A stretch of 41,132 nt of DNA. It comes from Mycobacterium sp. (GTDB taxonomy: Bacteria > Actinomycetota > Actinomycetes > Mycobacteriales > Mycobacteriaceae). The notes under the pieces are model-generated. The model made no database searches. It was given only the letters and a program-made list of their open reading frames with translations, and was not told the origin of the DNA. Location: the NCBI GenBank assembly GCA_025963385.1, contig JAOPUT010000220.1:1-41132 (forward strand). The letters run 5' to 3'. A program made the translations under genes and the position numbers. This document shows, piece after piece, positions 15,759 through 24,127 of this stretch (its first letter is position 1; the number at the start of each line of letters is the position of its first letter).

Positions 15759-16763
15759 TCAGGCCGTGACGAGCGCTGCGCGGTGCTCGGCGACGGTGCC
15801 ATCGAAGGCTTCGTCGACCTTGATCCTGCGCAGGAACAGATGCAGGTCGTGCTCCCAGGTGAATCCGATGCCGCCGTGCACCTGCAGGGCGTTGCCCGCC
15901 ACCCGTGCGGCCGCGGACTTCGCGTAGGCGGCCGCGGCAGAAGCGACGCGGGTTCGTGCGGCTCCCGTCGCGGTGTCCAGGGCGAGGGCACCGGCCCACA
16001 GCGCGGCCCTCGCGGCCTCGACGGCGAGGACCATGTCTGCGCAGTGATGTTTGACGGCCTGAAACGAGCCGATGGGGACGCCGAATTGCTCGCGCTGCCC
16101 GGCGTAGGACACCGTCATCTCCAACAGTCGTTCGGCCGCGCCGAGCGCATCGAAGGCGCGGTGCACCGCGAGCGCGTCCCGCACCAGAGCCACGGTGCCG
16201 GAAGGAAGCTCCTGCCACTCGTCGACCGTTTCGTCGAGTGCCAGCCTGGCCCACGAGCGGGTGAGATCGAGCGTGGTCATGGGGGACAGGGTGGGTGCAG
16301 TGAGCACAGCGACGTACTCCTTGGCGCCGACGAGGCCGACCACCGCGATGGCCGCCAAGTCCGCCGCCATCGGAACCGGGCTGCTTGGGGCAAGTCTCAG
16401 CGAGCCCTCTTCGGCTGTCGTGTCAGCGCTGCGCGCCAGCCCGACCAATGTGCCTTCGGCAGGAGCGATGCCTGCGCTGTCGAGGAGCCACGTCGCGAGG
16501 GCCACGTCGGCGATCGGCAGCGAGCTGGCGGCATGACCGTGCGCCTCGGTCACCACGGCGAGATCTACATGGGTGCCCCCCATTTCGGGAGTGAGCAGCG
16601 ACAGCAATCCCGACTCGGCTGCGTGAGCCGATGCGTCGGTGTCGACGGTGATGGGCTTGGAATCCAGCGCCGCTCGGACCCGGGCGATCGGATCGTGCCG
16701 GTCCAGCCAGGATCGCTCGGCCTCGGCGAGTTGGTCCTGTTCGTCGGTCAATCCGAAGTCCAT
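15759..16763 (-). CDS. Acyl-CoA dehydrogenase, short beta-type subunit (FadE28-like)
   Basis: The protein has 334 residues, starting MDFGLTDEQDQL. The middle domain is degenerate (low similarity, many Ala/Thr), while the C-terminal FAD/tetramer part is clear: AGQREQFGVPIGSFQAVKHH and GGIGFTWEHDLHLFLRR. Length and layout match the smaller partner of mycobacterial alpha2beta2 dehydrogenases (ChsE1/ChsE2 type), which supplies FAD contacts. The convergent 396-residue FadE is the obvious partner; the two are on opposite strands and so not in one transcript. The AAGGAG ribosome binding site (16771-16776) overlaps an AAC-N3-GTT site. Confidence 0.88.
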   Translation of the reverse strand: MDFGLTDEQDQLAEAERSWLDRHDPIARVRAALDSKPITVDTDASAHAAESGLLSLLTPEMGGTHVDLAVVTEAHGHAASSLPIADVALATWLLDSAGIAPAEGTLVGLARSADTTAEEGSLRLAPSSPVPMAADLAAIAVVGLVGAKEYVAVLTAPTLSPMTTLDLTRSWARLALDETVDEWQELPSGTVALVRDALAVHRAFDALGAAERLLEMTVSYAGQREQFGVPIGSFQAVKHHCADMVLAVEAARAALWAGALALDTATGAARTRVASAAAAYAKSAAARVAGNALQVHGGIGFTWEHDLHLFLRRIKVDEAFDGTVAEHRAALVTA

Positions 16764-16774
16764 CGTCGCACTCC

Positions 16775-16793
16775 TTCACTAGGTTGACCTAGT
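16775..16793. promoter_or_regulatory. AAC-N3-GTT palindrome, site 2 (divergent FadE/FadD promoter)
   Basis: TTCAC-TAG-GTTGA (16775-16787) overlaps a perfect 16-bp palindrome ACTAGGT-TG-ACCTAGT (16778-16793), the strongest symmetric sequence in the window. It lies just upstream of the ribosome binding site of the minus-strand FadE and 65 bp from the plus-strand ligase start, so one protein could control both operons. Confidence 0.7.
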
Positions 16794-16857
16794 AAACCAT
16801 GTCGACTACGTTCAGGAGAATGGCGTTCGGCCGCGGAAGTCGATTCGGAAAGTGACC

Positions 16858-18363
16858 ATGACGAGCATTGACGAGGCGCTGGGTCGGCTATGGGACGCCG
16901 ACGACAGTGCCCTAATGCTGCAGTTCGACGGGTCCTGGGCATCGTGGGGTTCGGTCCGCATGCTGACCGAACGGGTCGACGCGGAGCTGACCGCCGCCGG
17001 CTGCGGCAAGGGCGGTCGGGTGGCGGTAGTGCTGTCCAACCGCATGGAGTCCGTCGCGGCGCTCATCGCCATCTTCCGCGGGCGCCGCACTCTGGTGACG
17101 ATCAGTCCGCTGCAGCCGCCGGAACGGCTCAGCGCCGATCTCGCCGCCTCGAAGGTGGCCTTCGTCCTTGCACCCGCTGCGCTGTGGTCTGAAGGTGTCT
17201 TCACCGACGCCGTGGCCGAACTCGGGGCTGCTGGTTGGAGTCTCGACGATGGCGAACTCTCGGTCCGGTCGCAATTGACCGGCGAGCCCGTGGCCGGGGA
17301 TGAAGCCGTGGCCATCGAGATGCTCACGTCGGGTACGACCGGCCCGCCCAAGCGCATCCCTCTGACCCGGGGGCAGCTGGAGGCATCGTTGGCGTCGGCA
17401 CTGCAACACAACGACCGGGCCGACGCCAGAACCAAACCACCACTGTCGGGAACGGTGGGCCTGGTGACACTACCCATCGTGCACATCGGCGGCTTGTGGT
17501 CGCTGCTGCAGTCCCTGGTCGCCGCACGTCCGTTCGCGATGCTCGACCGTTTCACCGTGCCCGGTTGGCATGCGGTGGTCAAAGAGCACCGGCCCGCCGT
17601 CGCCGGACTGCCGCCAGCGGCGATGCGATCGGTCCTCGACTCGGACATCCCGCGCGAGGATCTGGAGAGCATCCGCGCGATCAACGCGGGCACGACGGCG
17701 GTGGACCCCGAACTGGTGGACGCCTTCTATGAACGCTACGGAATTCCCATCCTCGTCGTCTACGGCGCAACCGAGTTCTCCGGAGCCGTGGCCGGCTGGA
17801 CGGTCAAGGACTTCCACGCGCGGTGGAACGACAAGAAGGGCAGCGTCGGCCGCGCATTCCCGGGAGTACGGCTGCAGATCGTCGACGACGAGGGCGCTGT
17901 GCTCGGCGCGGACGAGCCGGGCAGGTTGCAGGTCGCCACGCCGCAGGCCGGCGACGGCGGGTGGATCACCACCAGCGACCTGGCCCATCTCGATGCCGAC
18001 GGTTTCCTGTACATCGACGGTCGCGCCGACGACGTGATCATGCGGGGTGGTTTCAAGGTGGCGCCCGAGACCGTGATCCGGGCCTTGCGGGCGCACCCCG
18101 CGGTCGCCGACGCCGCCGTCGCGCCCGTACCGGACGACCGGCTGGGCCAAATACCCATCGCCGCAGTCGAATTACGCGCTCACGCGGAATCCGACGGCGA
18201 GACGCTGCGCGCACATTGCCGGACGATGCTGACGCCGTACGAGGTTCCCGTGCGCATCTTCGTCGTCGACGAGTTGCCGCGCGGTGCGGCGCTCAAGGTC
18301 GACCGCCGCCGACTTCTCGCCATGCTGGAAGATCTTGGTGCCATGCAGAAACAACCCACGTGA
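16858..18363 (+). CDS. Acyl-CoA synthetase (FadD-type, AMP-forming)
   Basis: This 501-residue adenylate-forming enzyme activates an acid to acyl-CoA. Motifs: LTSGTTGPPKRIP (P-loop), VYGATEFSG, DGRADDVIMRGGFKV hinge, and GAALKVDRRRLLAM with the catalytic Lys. The N-terminal third is short, about 100 residues less than classic FadD proteins, with few recognisable substrate-pocket residues. ATG 16858 is chosen because the GGAAAG site lies 6 bp upstream; GTG 16852 abuts that site. It opens the nine-gene plus-strand operon that continues to 26530 and is divergent from the FadE at 15759 across the strongest palindrome in the window. Confidence 0.9.
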   Translation: MTSIDEALGRLWDADDSALMLQFDGSWASWGSVRMLTERVDAELTAAGCGKGGRVAVVLSNRMESVAALIAIFRGRRTLVTISPLQPPERLSADLAASKVAFVLAPAALWSEGVFTDAVAELGAAGWSLDDGELSVRSQLTGEPVAGDEAVAIEMLTSGTTGPPKRIPLTRGQLEASLASALQHNDRADARTKPPLSGTVGLVTLPIVHIGGLWSLLQSLVAARPFAMLDRFTVPGWHAVVKEHRPAVAGLPPAAMRSVLDSDIPREDLESIRAINAGTTAVDPELVDAFYERYGIPILVVYGATEFSGAVAGWTVKDFHARWNDKKGSVGRAFPGVRLQIVDDEGAVLGADEPGRLQVATPQAGDGGWITTSDLAHLDADGFLYIDGRADDVIMRGGFKVAPETVIRALRAHPAVADAAVAPVPDDRLGQIPIAAVELRAHAESDGETLRAHCRTMLTPYEVPVRIFVVDELPRGAALKVDRRRLLAMLEDLGAMQKQPT

Positions 18364-18369
18364 AAGGAC

Positions 18370-19173
18370 ATGTCGTTGGCTGACGAACAGAACCCCGCTG
18401 CCCTCGTCGAGAGGCGCGGCAACGTCGCACTCATCACCATCAACCGCCCGGAGGCGCGTAACGCCGTCAACGGTGCGGTGAGTACGGCGGTCGGTGACGC
18501 ACTGTCGGCTGCACAGGACGATCCCGAGGTGTGGGCGGTGGTCATCACTGGCTCGGGAGACAAGTCATTCTGTGCGGGAGCCGATCTCAAGGCCATTTCG
18601 CGCGGAGAGAACCTCTTTCACGCCGAGCATGCGGACTGGGGGTTCGCCGGGTACGTGCATCACTTCATCGACAAGCCGACGATCGCCGCCGTCAACGGCA
18701 CCGCCCTTGGCGGTGGATCCGAACTGGCACTGGCGAGCGACCTGATCGTCGCCTGCGAGAGTGCGAGTTTCGGTCTGCCCGAGGTGAAGCGTGGGCTGAT
18801 CGCGGGTGCCGGGGGGGTGTTCCGGATCGTCGAGCAGCTGCCGCGAAAGGTCGCCCTGGAGTTGGTGTTCACGGGGGAGCCGCTGTCTGCGGCCGACGCA
18901 CTGAAGTGGGGCCTGATCAACCAGGTGGTTCCTGACGGGACCGTCGTGGAGGCCGCGCTGGCCCTCGCCGGGCGGATCACGGTCAACGCGCCGCTTTCGG
19001 TGCAGGCCAGCAAGCGATTGGCCTACGGCGCCGATGACGGCGTGATCGCCGCGGAGGAACCCAAGTGGGAGCGCACCACACGTGAGTTCACCGAACTGTT
19101 GAAGTCCCAAGACGCCAAGGAGGGCCCGCTGGCCTTCGCCGAGAAGCGTCAACCAATCTGGAAGGCACGCTGA
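18370..19173 (+). CDS. Enoyl-CoA hydratase (EchA-type crotonase)
   Basis: The protein has 267 residues and the crotonase fold. The oxyanion-hole motif CAGADLKAIS and GTALGGGSELALASDL are present. Both catalytic Glu positions are kept: the Glu in GGGSELA and the Glu in FGLPEVKRGLIAGAGG. It should hydrate 2-trans-enoyl-CoA to (S)-3-hydroxyacyl-CoA. The gene starts 6 bp after the ligase stop and its TGA overlaps the ATG of the SDR by one base, so the three are co-translated. Confidence 0.93.
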   Translation: MSLADEQNPAALVERRGNVALITINRPEARNAVNGAVSTAVGDALSAAQDDPEVWAVVITGSGDKSFCAGADLKAISRGENLFHAEHADWGFAGYVHHFIDKPTIAAVNGTALGGGSELALASDLIVACESASFGLPEVKRGLIAGAGGVFRIVEQLPRKVALELVFTGEPLSAADALKWGLINQVVPDGTVVEAALALAGRITVNAPLSVQASKRLAYGADDGVIAAEEPKWERTTREFTELLKSQDAKEGPLAFAEKRQPIWKAR

Positions 19174-20036
19174 TGGGCACGAGTTCGGGCCGCGTAGAAG
19201 GAAAAGTCGTTCTGGTCACGGGTGGTGCTCGCGGTCAGGGTCGCAGTCACGCAGTGAAGTTGGCCGAGGAAGGCGCAGACGTCATCCTCTTCGACATCTG
19301 CCACGACATCGACACCAACGAGTACGCCTTGGCGACGCCCCGCGATCTCGAGGAAGCCGGCCTCGAGGTGGAGAAGACCGGACGACGGGCTTACACGGCC
19401 GAGGTCGACGTGCGGGACCGGGCGGGCGTTGCTCGCGAACTCGCCAATGCCGTCGCCGAATTCGGTCGGCTCGACGTCGTGGTCGCCAATGCGGGCATCT
19501 GTCCGCTGGGCGCGAGCCTGCCGGTGCAGGCCTTCGCCGATGCCTTCGACGTCGACTTCGTCGGCGTGGTCAACACGGTGCACGCCGCGTTGCCCTACCT
19601 GAAGTCCGGCGCCTCCATCATCACCACGGGTTCGGTGGCGGGGCTCATCGCGTCCAAGATGCCGCCGGGCGCGGCTGGCCCGCAGGGGCCCGGTGGAGCG
19701 GGCTATAGCTATGCCAAACAGCTGGTGGATTCCTATACGTTGCAACTCGCGGGTCAGCTCGCGCCACAGTCCATCCGCGTCAACGTCATCCACCCCACCA
19801 ACGTCAACACCGACATGCTGAACAGCGCGCCGATGTACCGGCAGTTCCGCCCGGACCTCGACGCACCGACGCGAGACGATGCCCTGCTGGCGTTTCCGGC
19901 CATGCAGGCGATGCCGACGCCCTATGTCGAAGCCTCCGACATCTCGAACGCGGTGTGCTTCCTGGCCTCCGACGAGTCCCGTTACGTCACCGGCCTGCAG
20001 CTCAAGGTCGACGCCGGCGCCATGCTGAAGTTCTAG
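19173..20036 (+). CDS. Mycofactocin-type short-chain dehydrogenase (carveol dehydrogenase-like)
   Basis: The protein has 287 residues. The cofactor segment TGGARGQGRSHAVKLAEEGA, the long insert after DICHDI and the motif YSYAKQLV identify the mycofactocin-coupled SDR group, founded on carveol dehydrogenase of Rhodococcus. These keep NAD tightly bound and hand electrons to mycofactocin. The expected reaction is alcohol to aldehyde or ketone. The catalytic Ser (GSVAG) and Tyr-x3-Lys are in place. Its start overlaps the hydratase stop. The family link to a monoterpene alcohol dehydrogenase fits the linalool dehydratase-like gene at 38656. Confidence 0.88.
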   Translation: MGTSSGRVEGKVVLVTGGARGQGRSHAVKLAEEGADVILFDICHDIDTNEYALATPRDLEEAGLEVEKTGRRAYTAEVDVRDRAGVARELANAVAEFGRLDVVVANAGICPLGASLPVQAFADAFDVDFVGVVNTVHAALPYLKSGASIITTGSVAGLIASKMPPGAAGPQGPGGAGYSYAKQLVDSYTLQLAGQLAPQSIRVNVIHPTNVNTDMLNSAPMYRQFRPDLDAPTRDDALLAFPAMQAMPTPYVEASDISNAVCFLASDESRYVTGLQLKVDAGAMLKF

Positions 20037-20044
20037 GTGCAGTG

Positions 20045-21334
20045 ATGACGACTACCGAGACGTCGCAGGCGGCCGCCGAAGAAGGCCGGATCACCGACGA
20101 GGACATCGAGCGCGCCAGGGCGCAGATCGGGATTCCGGTCTTTCAGCGTGACGAGGCGTGGCACAAGCTGCCTTCCGGTGATGCCATCTCCCAGTTCGCC
20201 TTCGGATGTGGAGACGACAATCCGCTGTTTCACGATCCGGCCTACGGGCCGGGCACCCGGTGGCACGGCCAGATCGCCTCGCCGACGTTCCCGATCGCGA
20301 CGGGGCTTGACCAGACGCCCAAGTTCACCGACCCCGAACGAAAGAAGCTGTTTCGTGGGTTGTTTCGTGGCACGGGAAAGTACTACTCGGGGGTGAAGTG
20401 GACGTGGTACCGCCCGATCTACGCCGGCCGCCCCGTGCTGGCGGAGAACTACACGCTGGACGTGCAGGTCAAGGAAAGCGAATTCTCCGGTGGCCGGTCG
20501 GTCAAGGAGACGTTCCGGTATCTCTACGTCGACGTCGACGGCAACCCGATAGCCACCAGGGATGAGTCGTACATCAACGCCGAACGCCACGGCTCCAAGA
20601 AGTCCGGCAAGCTCAAGGGCATCGAGCGTCAGCACTGGACGCCGGAGGCTTTCGAGCAGGTCGAAGCCGAGTACGAGGCCGAAGAGCGCCGCGGGGCGGA
20701 TCCGCAGTGGTGGGAGGACGTCGCGGTAGGCGACGAACTGCCCGGGATCATCAAGGGCCCGTTGACCGTCGTCGACATCATCTCCATGCACATGGGTTGG
20801 GGCTGGGGTGGCTATGGCGTCGGGCCGTTGAAGTTCGCCCATCAGCTACGCAAGCGCATGCCAGCCTTCTATCAGCCCGACGAGTACGGCGTTCCCGACG
20901 TCGTGCAGCGCCTGCACTGGGATTCGGGCCGCGCTCAGGCGCTGGGCATCCCGGCGCCTTACGACTACGGGCAGATGCGCGCGGCCTGGGTGAGTCATCT
21001 GCTGACCAACTGGATCGGTGACGACGGCTGGCTGGCCGAGATGGACCTGCAGATGCGTGGATTCAACTACCACGGGGACGTCCACCGATGCACGGGGAAG
21101 GTCACCGCGAAGGGTGGCAGTGCCGACGAGGCCGTGTCACTGGACGTCTTCGCCACCAGTCAGCGGGACGAGATCACCACTCGCGGTACCGCCAAGGTAT
21201 TGCTACCGTCGAAGGCGACTGGTGCCGTCGTCCTGCCTGTGCCGGACGCCGATCTCAGAAGACGTGGGGCGCAGGTCGTCTCGAGGAAGTCGAGCAATGT
21301 CGGCGCCGAGATGCGCCGACTCTATGGAGAGTGA
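20045..21334 (+). CDS. Double hot-dog acyl dehydratase (MaoC / FAS1-like dehydratase fold)
   Basis: The protein has 429 residues. An N-terminal FAS1-like dehydratase domain (FAFGCGDDNPLFHDPAY) is joined by a charged linker (about 190-240) to a C-terminal hot-dog domain (YDYGQMRAAWVSHLL, GDDGWL). Such proteins hydrate or dehydrate acyl-CoA or ring intermediates. ATG 20045 is used: it is 8 bp after the SDR stop, and the frame further upstream lies inside that gene. A paralogue sits at 24128-25366 in the same operon. The conserved NAER-SKK and VQRLHW blocks in both indicate one family. Confidence 0.87.
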   Translation: MTTTETSQAAAEEGRITDEDIERARAQIGIPVFQRDEAWHKLPSGDAISQFAFGCGDDNPLFHDPAYGPGTRWHGQIASPTFPIATGLDQTPKFTDPERKKLFRGLFRGTGKYYSGVKWTWYRPIYAGRPVLAENYTLDVQVKESEFSGGRSVKETFRYLYVDVDGNPIATRDESYINAERHGSKKSGKLKGIERQHWTPEAFEQVEAEYEAEERRGADPQWWEDVAVGDELPGIIKGPLTVVDIISMHMGWGWGGYGVGPLKFAHQLRKRMPAFYQPDEYGVPDVVQRLHWDSGRAQALGIPAPYDYGQMRAAWVSHLLTNWIGDDGWLAEMDLQMRGFNYHGDVHRCTGKVTAKGGSADEAVSLDVFATSQRDEITTRGTAKVLLPSKATGAVVLPVPDADLRRRGAQVVSRKSSNVGAEMRRLYGE

Positions 21335-21343
21335 GACCAAGCC

Positions 21344-22486
21344 ATGAAGCGACTCGTTATGGAGGCCGATCACGAGGCGTTCCGCGAAACGGTCAAGCAG
21401 TTCATCGAGCGCGAGCTCATACCGAACGCCGAGCAGTGGGAGAACGCCCGTCTGGTGGACCGTTCCGCATTCCTGGCGGCGGGCAAGTACGGACTGATCG
21501 GGTTCAACATGCCCGAGGAGTACGGCGGCGGCGGCATCGACGACTTCCGGTTCAACGCCGTGCTCGACGAGGAGATTGCGCGCTATGGTGGGCCGGCCCC
21601 GTCCCTGAGTCTCCAGAACGACGTCGTCGGCCCGTATTTCTCGTCGCTGGGCAACGACGAGCAGAAGAAGCGCTGGTTGCCCGGCATCATCAGCGGTGAG
21701 TTGATCGTGGCGGTCGCCATGACCGAACCGGGTACCGGTAGCGATTTGGCTGGCATCAAGACCTCCGCCGTCCGTGACGGTGACGACTGGATCATCAACG
21801 GCGCCAAGACATTCATCTCCTCGGGCATCAACAGTGACCTCGTCGTGGTGGTGTGTCGCACCGATCCGGAGGCTGGGCACAAGGGGTTCTCGCTGTTGGT
21901 CGTCGAGGACGGCATGGCGGGTTTCACCCGCGGCCGCAAGCTCGAGAAGATGGGGCTGCACTACCAGGACACCGCCGAGCTCAACTTCGACGGCGTGCGG
22001 GTGCCGTCGGCGAACCTGCTCGGCAAGGAGGGCCGCGGCTTCTACCATCTGATGGAGAACCTCCCGTCGGAGCGGTTGTCCATCGCGATCTCGGCGATCG
22101 CCGGTGCTCGCGAGAGCTGGCGGCAGACGCTGCAGTACGCCAAGGATCGCAAGGCGTTCGGCCAGCCGATCGGCAGCTTCCAGCACAACCGGTTCCTGCT
22201 GGCCGAGATGGATACCGAGCTCGAGATCGGCGAGCAGTACATCGACCGCTGCCTGCAGGGCGTGGTGGATGGAGAGCTGACGGCGGTGGAAGCTTCGAAG
22301 GCCAAGTGGTGGTGCACCGAAACCGCCAAGAAGGTCATCGACGGCTGCGTGCAACTGCATGGCGGATACGGCTACATGACGGAGTACCGGGTCACGCGGG
22401 ATTACATGGACAACCGCATCATGACCATCTTTGGTGGCACCACCGAGATCATGAAGGACATCATCGGTCGCGACCTCGGTCTGTAA
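21344..22486 (+). CDS. Acyl-CoA dehydrogenase (long-chain/isovaleryl-like FadE)
   Basis: This 380-residue enzyme has the normal arrangement: MTEPGTGSDLAG, INGAKTFISSG, the helix G segment NLPSERLSIAISAI, KDRKAFGQPIGSFQ and GGYGYMTEYRVTRDYMDNRI. The YEGTS position is FGGTTEIMK, so the Glu in PSERLS is the likely base, as in the LCAD/IVD group. The start is ATG 21344, 9 bp after the previous stop. It is the only dehydrogenase in the nine-gene operon and so probably acts on the main intermediate of that pathway. Confidence 0.93.
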   Translation: MKRLVMEADHEAFRETVKQFIERELIPNAEQWENARLVDRSAFLAAGKYGLIGFNMPEEYGGGGIDDFRFNAVLDEEIARYGGPAPSLSLQNDVVGPYFSSLGNDEQKKRWLPGIISGELIVAVAMTEPGTGSDLAGIKTSAVRDGDDWIINGAKTFISSGINSDLVVVVCRTDPEAGHKGFSLLVVEDGMAGFTRGRKLEKMGLHYQDTAELNFDGVRVPSANLLGKEGRGFYHLMENLPSERLSIAISAIAGARESWRQTLQYAKDRKAFGQPIGSFQHNRFLLAEMDTELEIGEQYIDRCLQGVVDGELTAVEASKAKWWCTETAKKVIDGCVQLHGGYGYMTEYRVTRDYMDNRIMTIFGGTTEIMKDIIGRDLGL

Positions 22487-22495
22487 CGCGTTGTC

Positions 22496-23251
22496 GTGAG
22501 TCGAATTCGGGCCGAGCAGGACGGTGCAGTCCTGCGGATCCGGTTGAACCGACCGGAGAAGCTCAACGCCGTCGACACACCGATGCTCGACGAGTTGTCG
22601 GCCCGCTTCCGCGATGCGGCGGCCGACGACACGGTGCGTGCGGTGCTGCTCACCGGTGCCGGGAAGGCGTTCTGCTCCGGCGGTGACCTGAGCGGTGGCG
22701 ACACCGCAGGCGCGGCCGAGGCCGCCAACCGCGTGGTGCAGGCGATTACGGGGCTGCCAAAGCCCGTAGTGGCCGGGGTGCACGGTGGTGCCGTCGGGTT
22801 TGGTTGTCCGCTCGCGCTGGCCTGTGATCTGGTGGTGGCCGCCCCATCGGCGTACTTCCAGTTGGCCTTCACCCGGGTCGGGCTGATGCCCGACGGCGGT
22901 GCGAGCGGGCTGCTGCCGGGTCTGATCGGCCGGGCGAGGACCGCGCGGATGGCGATGACTGCCGAAAGGGTATTCGCTGCAACGGCATTCGAGTGGGGAA
23001 TGATCTCCTACCTCACAGCCGACGACGACTATGAGAGCACCGTCGAGCGGGTGCTGCAGTCGGTATCCGATGGCCCGACCGTCGCATTGGGCTGGACCAA
23101 GCGTGCGTTGGCTGCCGCGACACTGGGGGACCTGCAGGCGGTTCAGGCCATCGAGGCCGAAGGGCAGACGACGCTGGTCGAGACTGCCGACTTCAGGGAG
23201 GGCGTGCGAGCATTCAGGGAGCGCCGCGACGCGAATTTTCAAGGTCGATGA
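22496..23251 (+). CDS. Enoyl-CoA hydratase/isomerase family protein (PaaG-like)
   Basis: The protein has 251 residues and a crotonase fold with CSGGDLSGG and GGAVGFGCPLALACDLV. The two Glu residues of true hydratases are absent: GFGCPLA has Pro for the first, and YFQLAFTRVGLMPDGGAS has no Glu at the second. The Asp in MPDGG matches the catalytic Asp of PaaG-type isomerases. An enoyl-CoA delta-isomerase role is therefore more likely than hydration. Start GTG 22496; it follows the FadE by 9 bp. The other crotonase of the operon (18370) keeps both Glu. Confidence 0.87.
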   Translation: MSRIRAEQDGAVLRIRLNRPEKLNAVDTPMLDELSARFRDAAADDTVRAVLLTGAGKAFCSGGDLSGGDTAGAAEAANRVVQAITGLPKPVVAGVHGGAVGFGCPLALACDLVVAAPSAYFQLAFTRVGLMPDGGASGLLPGLIGRARTARMAMTAERVFAATAFEWGMISYLTADDDYESTVERVLQSVSDGPTVALGWTKRALAAATLGDLQAVQAIEAEGQTTLVETADFREGVRAFRERRDANFQGR

Positions 23252-23268
23252 ACAAGGAAGACGGTCAC

Positions 23269-24096
23269 ATGCGCAATGAACGAACACGCGTCGATGGACT
23301 CGACATCGAATACATCGACACGGGAACCGGCCCGACCATCCTCTTCGTCCACGGTGTGTACGTCACGGGCGCCGTGTGGAACGACGTCATCGCCGAACTG
23401 GGCCATGATTTCCGCTGCATCGCCCCGACCTGGCCGCTCGGTGCGCACTCCACGTCGACCAAGGGAGCCGATCTCGGTGCCGAAGCGGCTGCCAAGCGCA
23501 TCGTGCACTTCATCGAAGCGCTCGACCTGACCGACGTCACGGTCGTGGCCAACGACACCGGCGGCGGTTTGGTGCTCGCGGCATTGGGCGACCCGACACT
23601 CGACATATCCCGCATCAATCGACTAGTGCTGACCAATTGCGATAGCTACGAACACTTTCCGCCAGGTTCCTTCGCTCAGATCGTGAAGGTGTGCCGACTC
23701 AGCTCGGCGGTGGGTGGTGCCATCGTGCGGCTGTTGGCCACCGGGTTCGGGCAGAGCTTCTTCCTCAAAGCGGTGTCCAAACATCCTCCGAATGCTGAGC
23801 GGCAGCGGGAGATCTTCGGAGCCTTCGCCACTAGCGCGGCGGCGCGGCGCGATGCGGTCACGGTGACGGCATCCCTTGATCCGGCCCTCACGGTGCGCGC
23901 CGCGTCGGCGATCGAAGCGTTCGACCGGCCCGTCACCCTGCCCTGGGGGACCGAGGACGACCTGTTTCCGCTCGCGCACGCCGAGAGGCTGCGCGACGCG
24001 TTCCCGAACTCCACGTTGATCAACATCCCTGATTGTGCGGCCTTCGTGATGCTTGATGCGCCGAAGACGCTGGCCGCAGCCATCCGTGACGCATGA
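23269..24096 (+). CDS. Alpha/beta hydrolase with Asp nucleophile, catalytic His missing
   Basis: The protein has 275 residues from ATG 23269, chosen because AAGGAAG lies 8 bp upstream; ATG 23248 would overlap the previous stop by 4 bp and is a possible alternative. FVHGVYVTGAVW forms the oxyanion part. The nucleophile elbow is VVANDTGGG with Asp96 where hydrolases usually have Ser, as in haloalkane dehalogenases and epoxide hydrolases. The C-terminal segment reads IPDCAAFVMLDAP, with no His at the catalytic position. It may be catalytically altered or use a different residue. Many actinobacterial relatives carry the NDTGG elbow. Confidence 0.85.
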   Translation: MRNERTRVDGLDIEYIDTGTGPTILFVHGVYVTGAVWNDVIAELGHDFRCIAPTWPLGAHSTSTKGADLGAEAAAKRIVHFIEALDLTDVTVVANDTGGGLVLAALGDPTLDISRINRLVLTNCDSYEHFPPGSFAQIVKVCRLSSAVGGAIVRLLATGFGQSFFLKAVSKHPPNAERQREIFGAFATSAAARRDAVTVTASLDPALTVRAASAIEAFDRPVTLPWGTEDDLFPLAHAERLRDAFPNSTLINIPDCAAFVMLDAPKTLAAAIRDA

Positions 24097-24127
24097 CAGT
24101 GCCGAGCATGAACGAGGAGGATCTCGA

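Noticed and set aside
15756-16787. 343-codon open frame on the plus strand
   Set aside because: Antisense to the FadE at 15759-16763, whose motifs are unambiguous.
21203-23287. 694-codon open frame on the minus strand
   Set aside because: It lies opposite the FadE and isomerase genes. High-GC codon periodicity keeps the antisense frame free of stops; the product is Arg/His/Gln-rich and shows no family motif.
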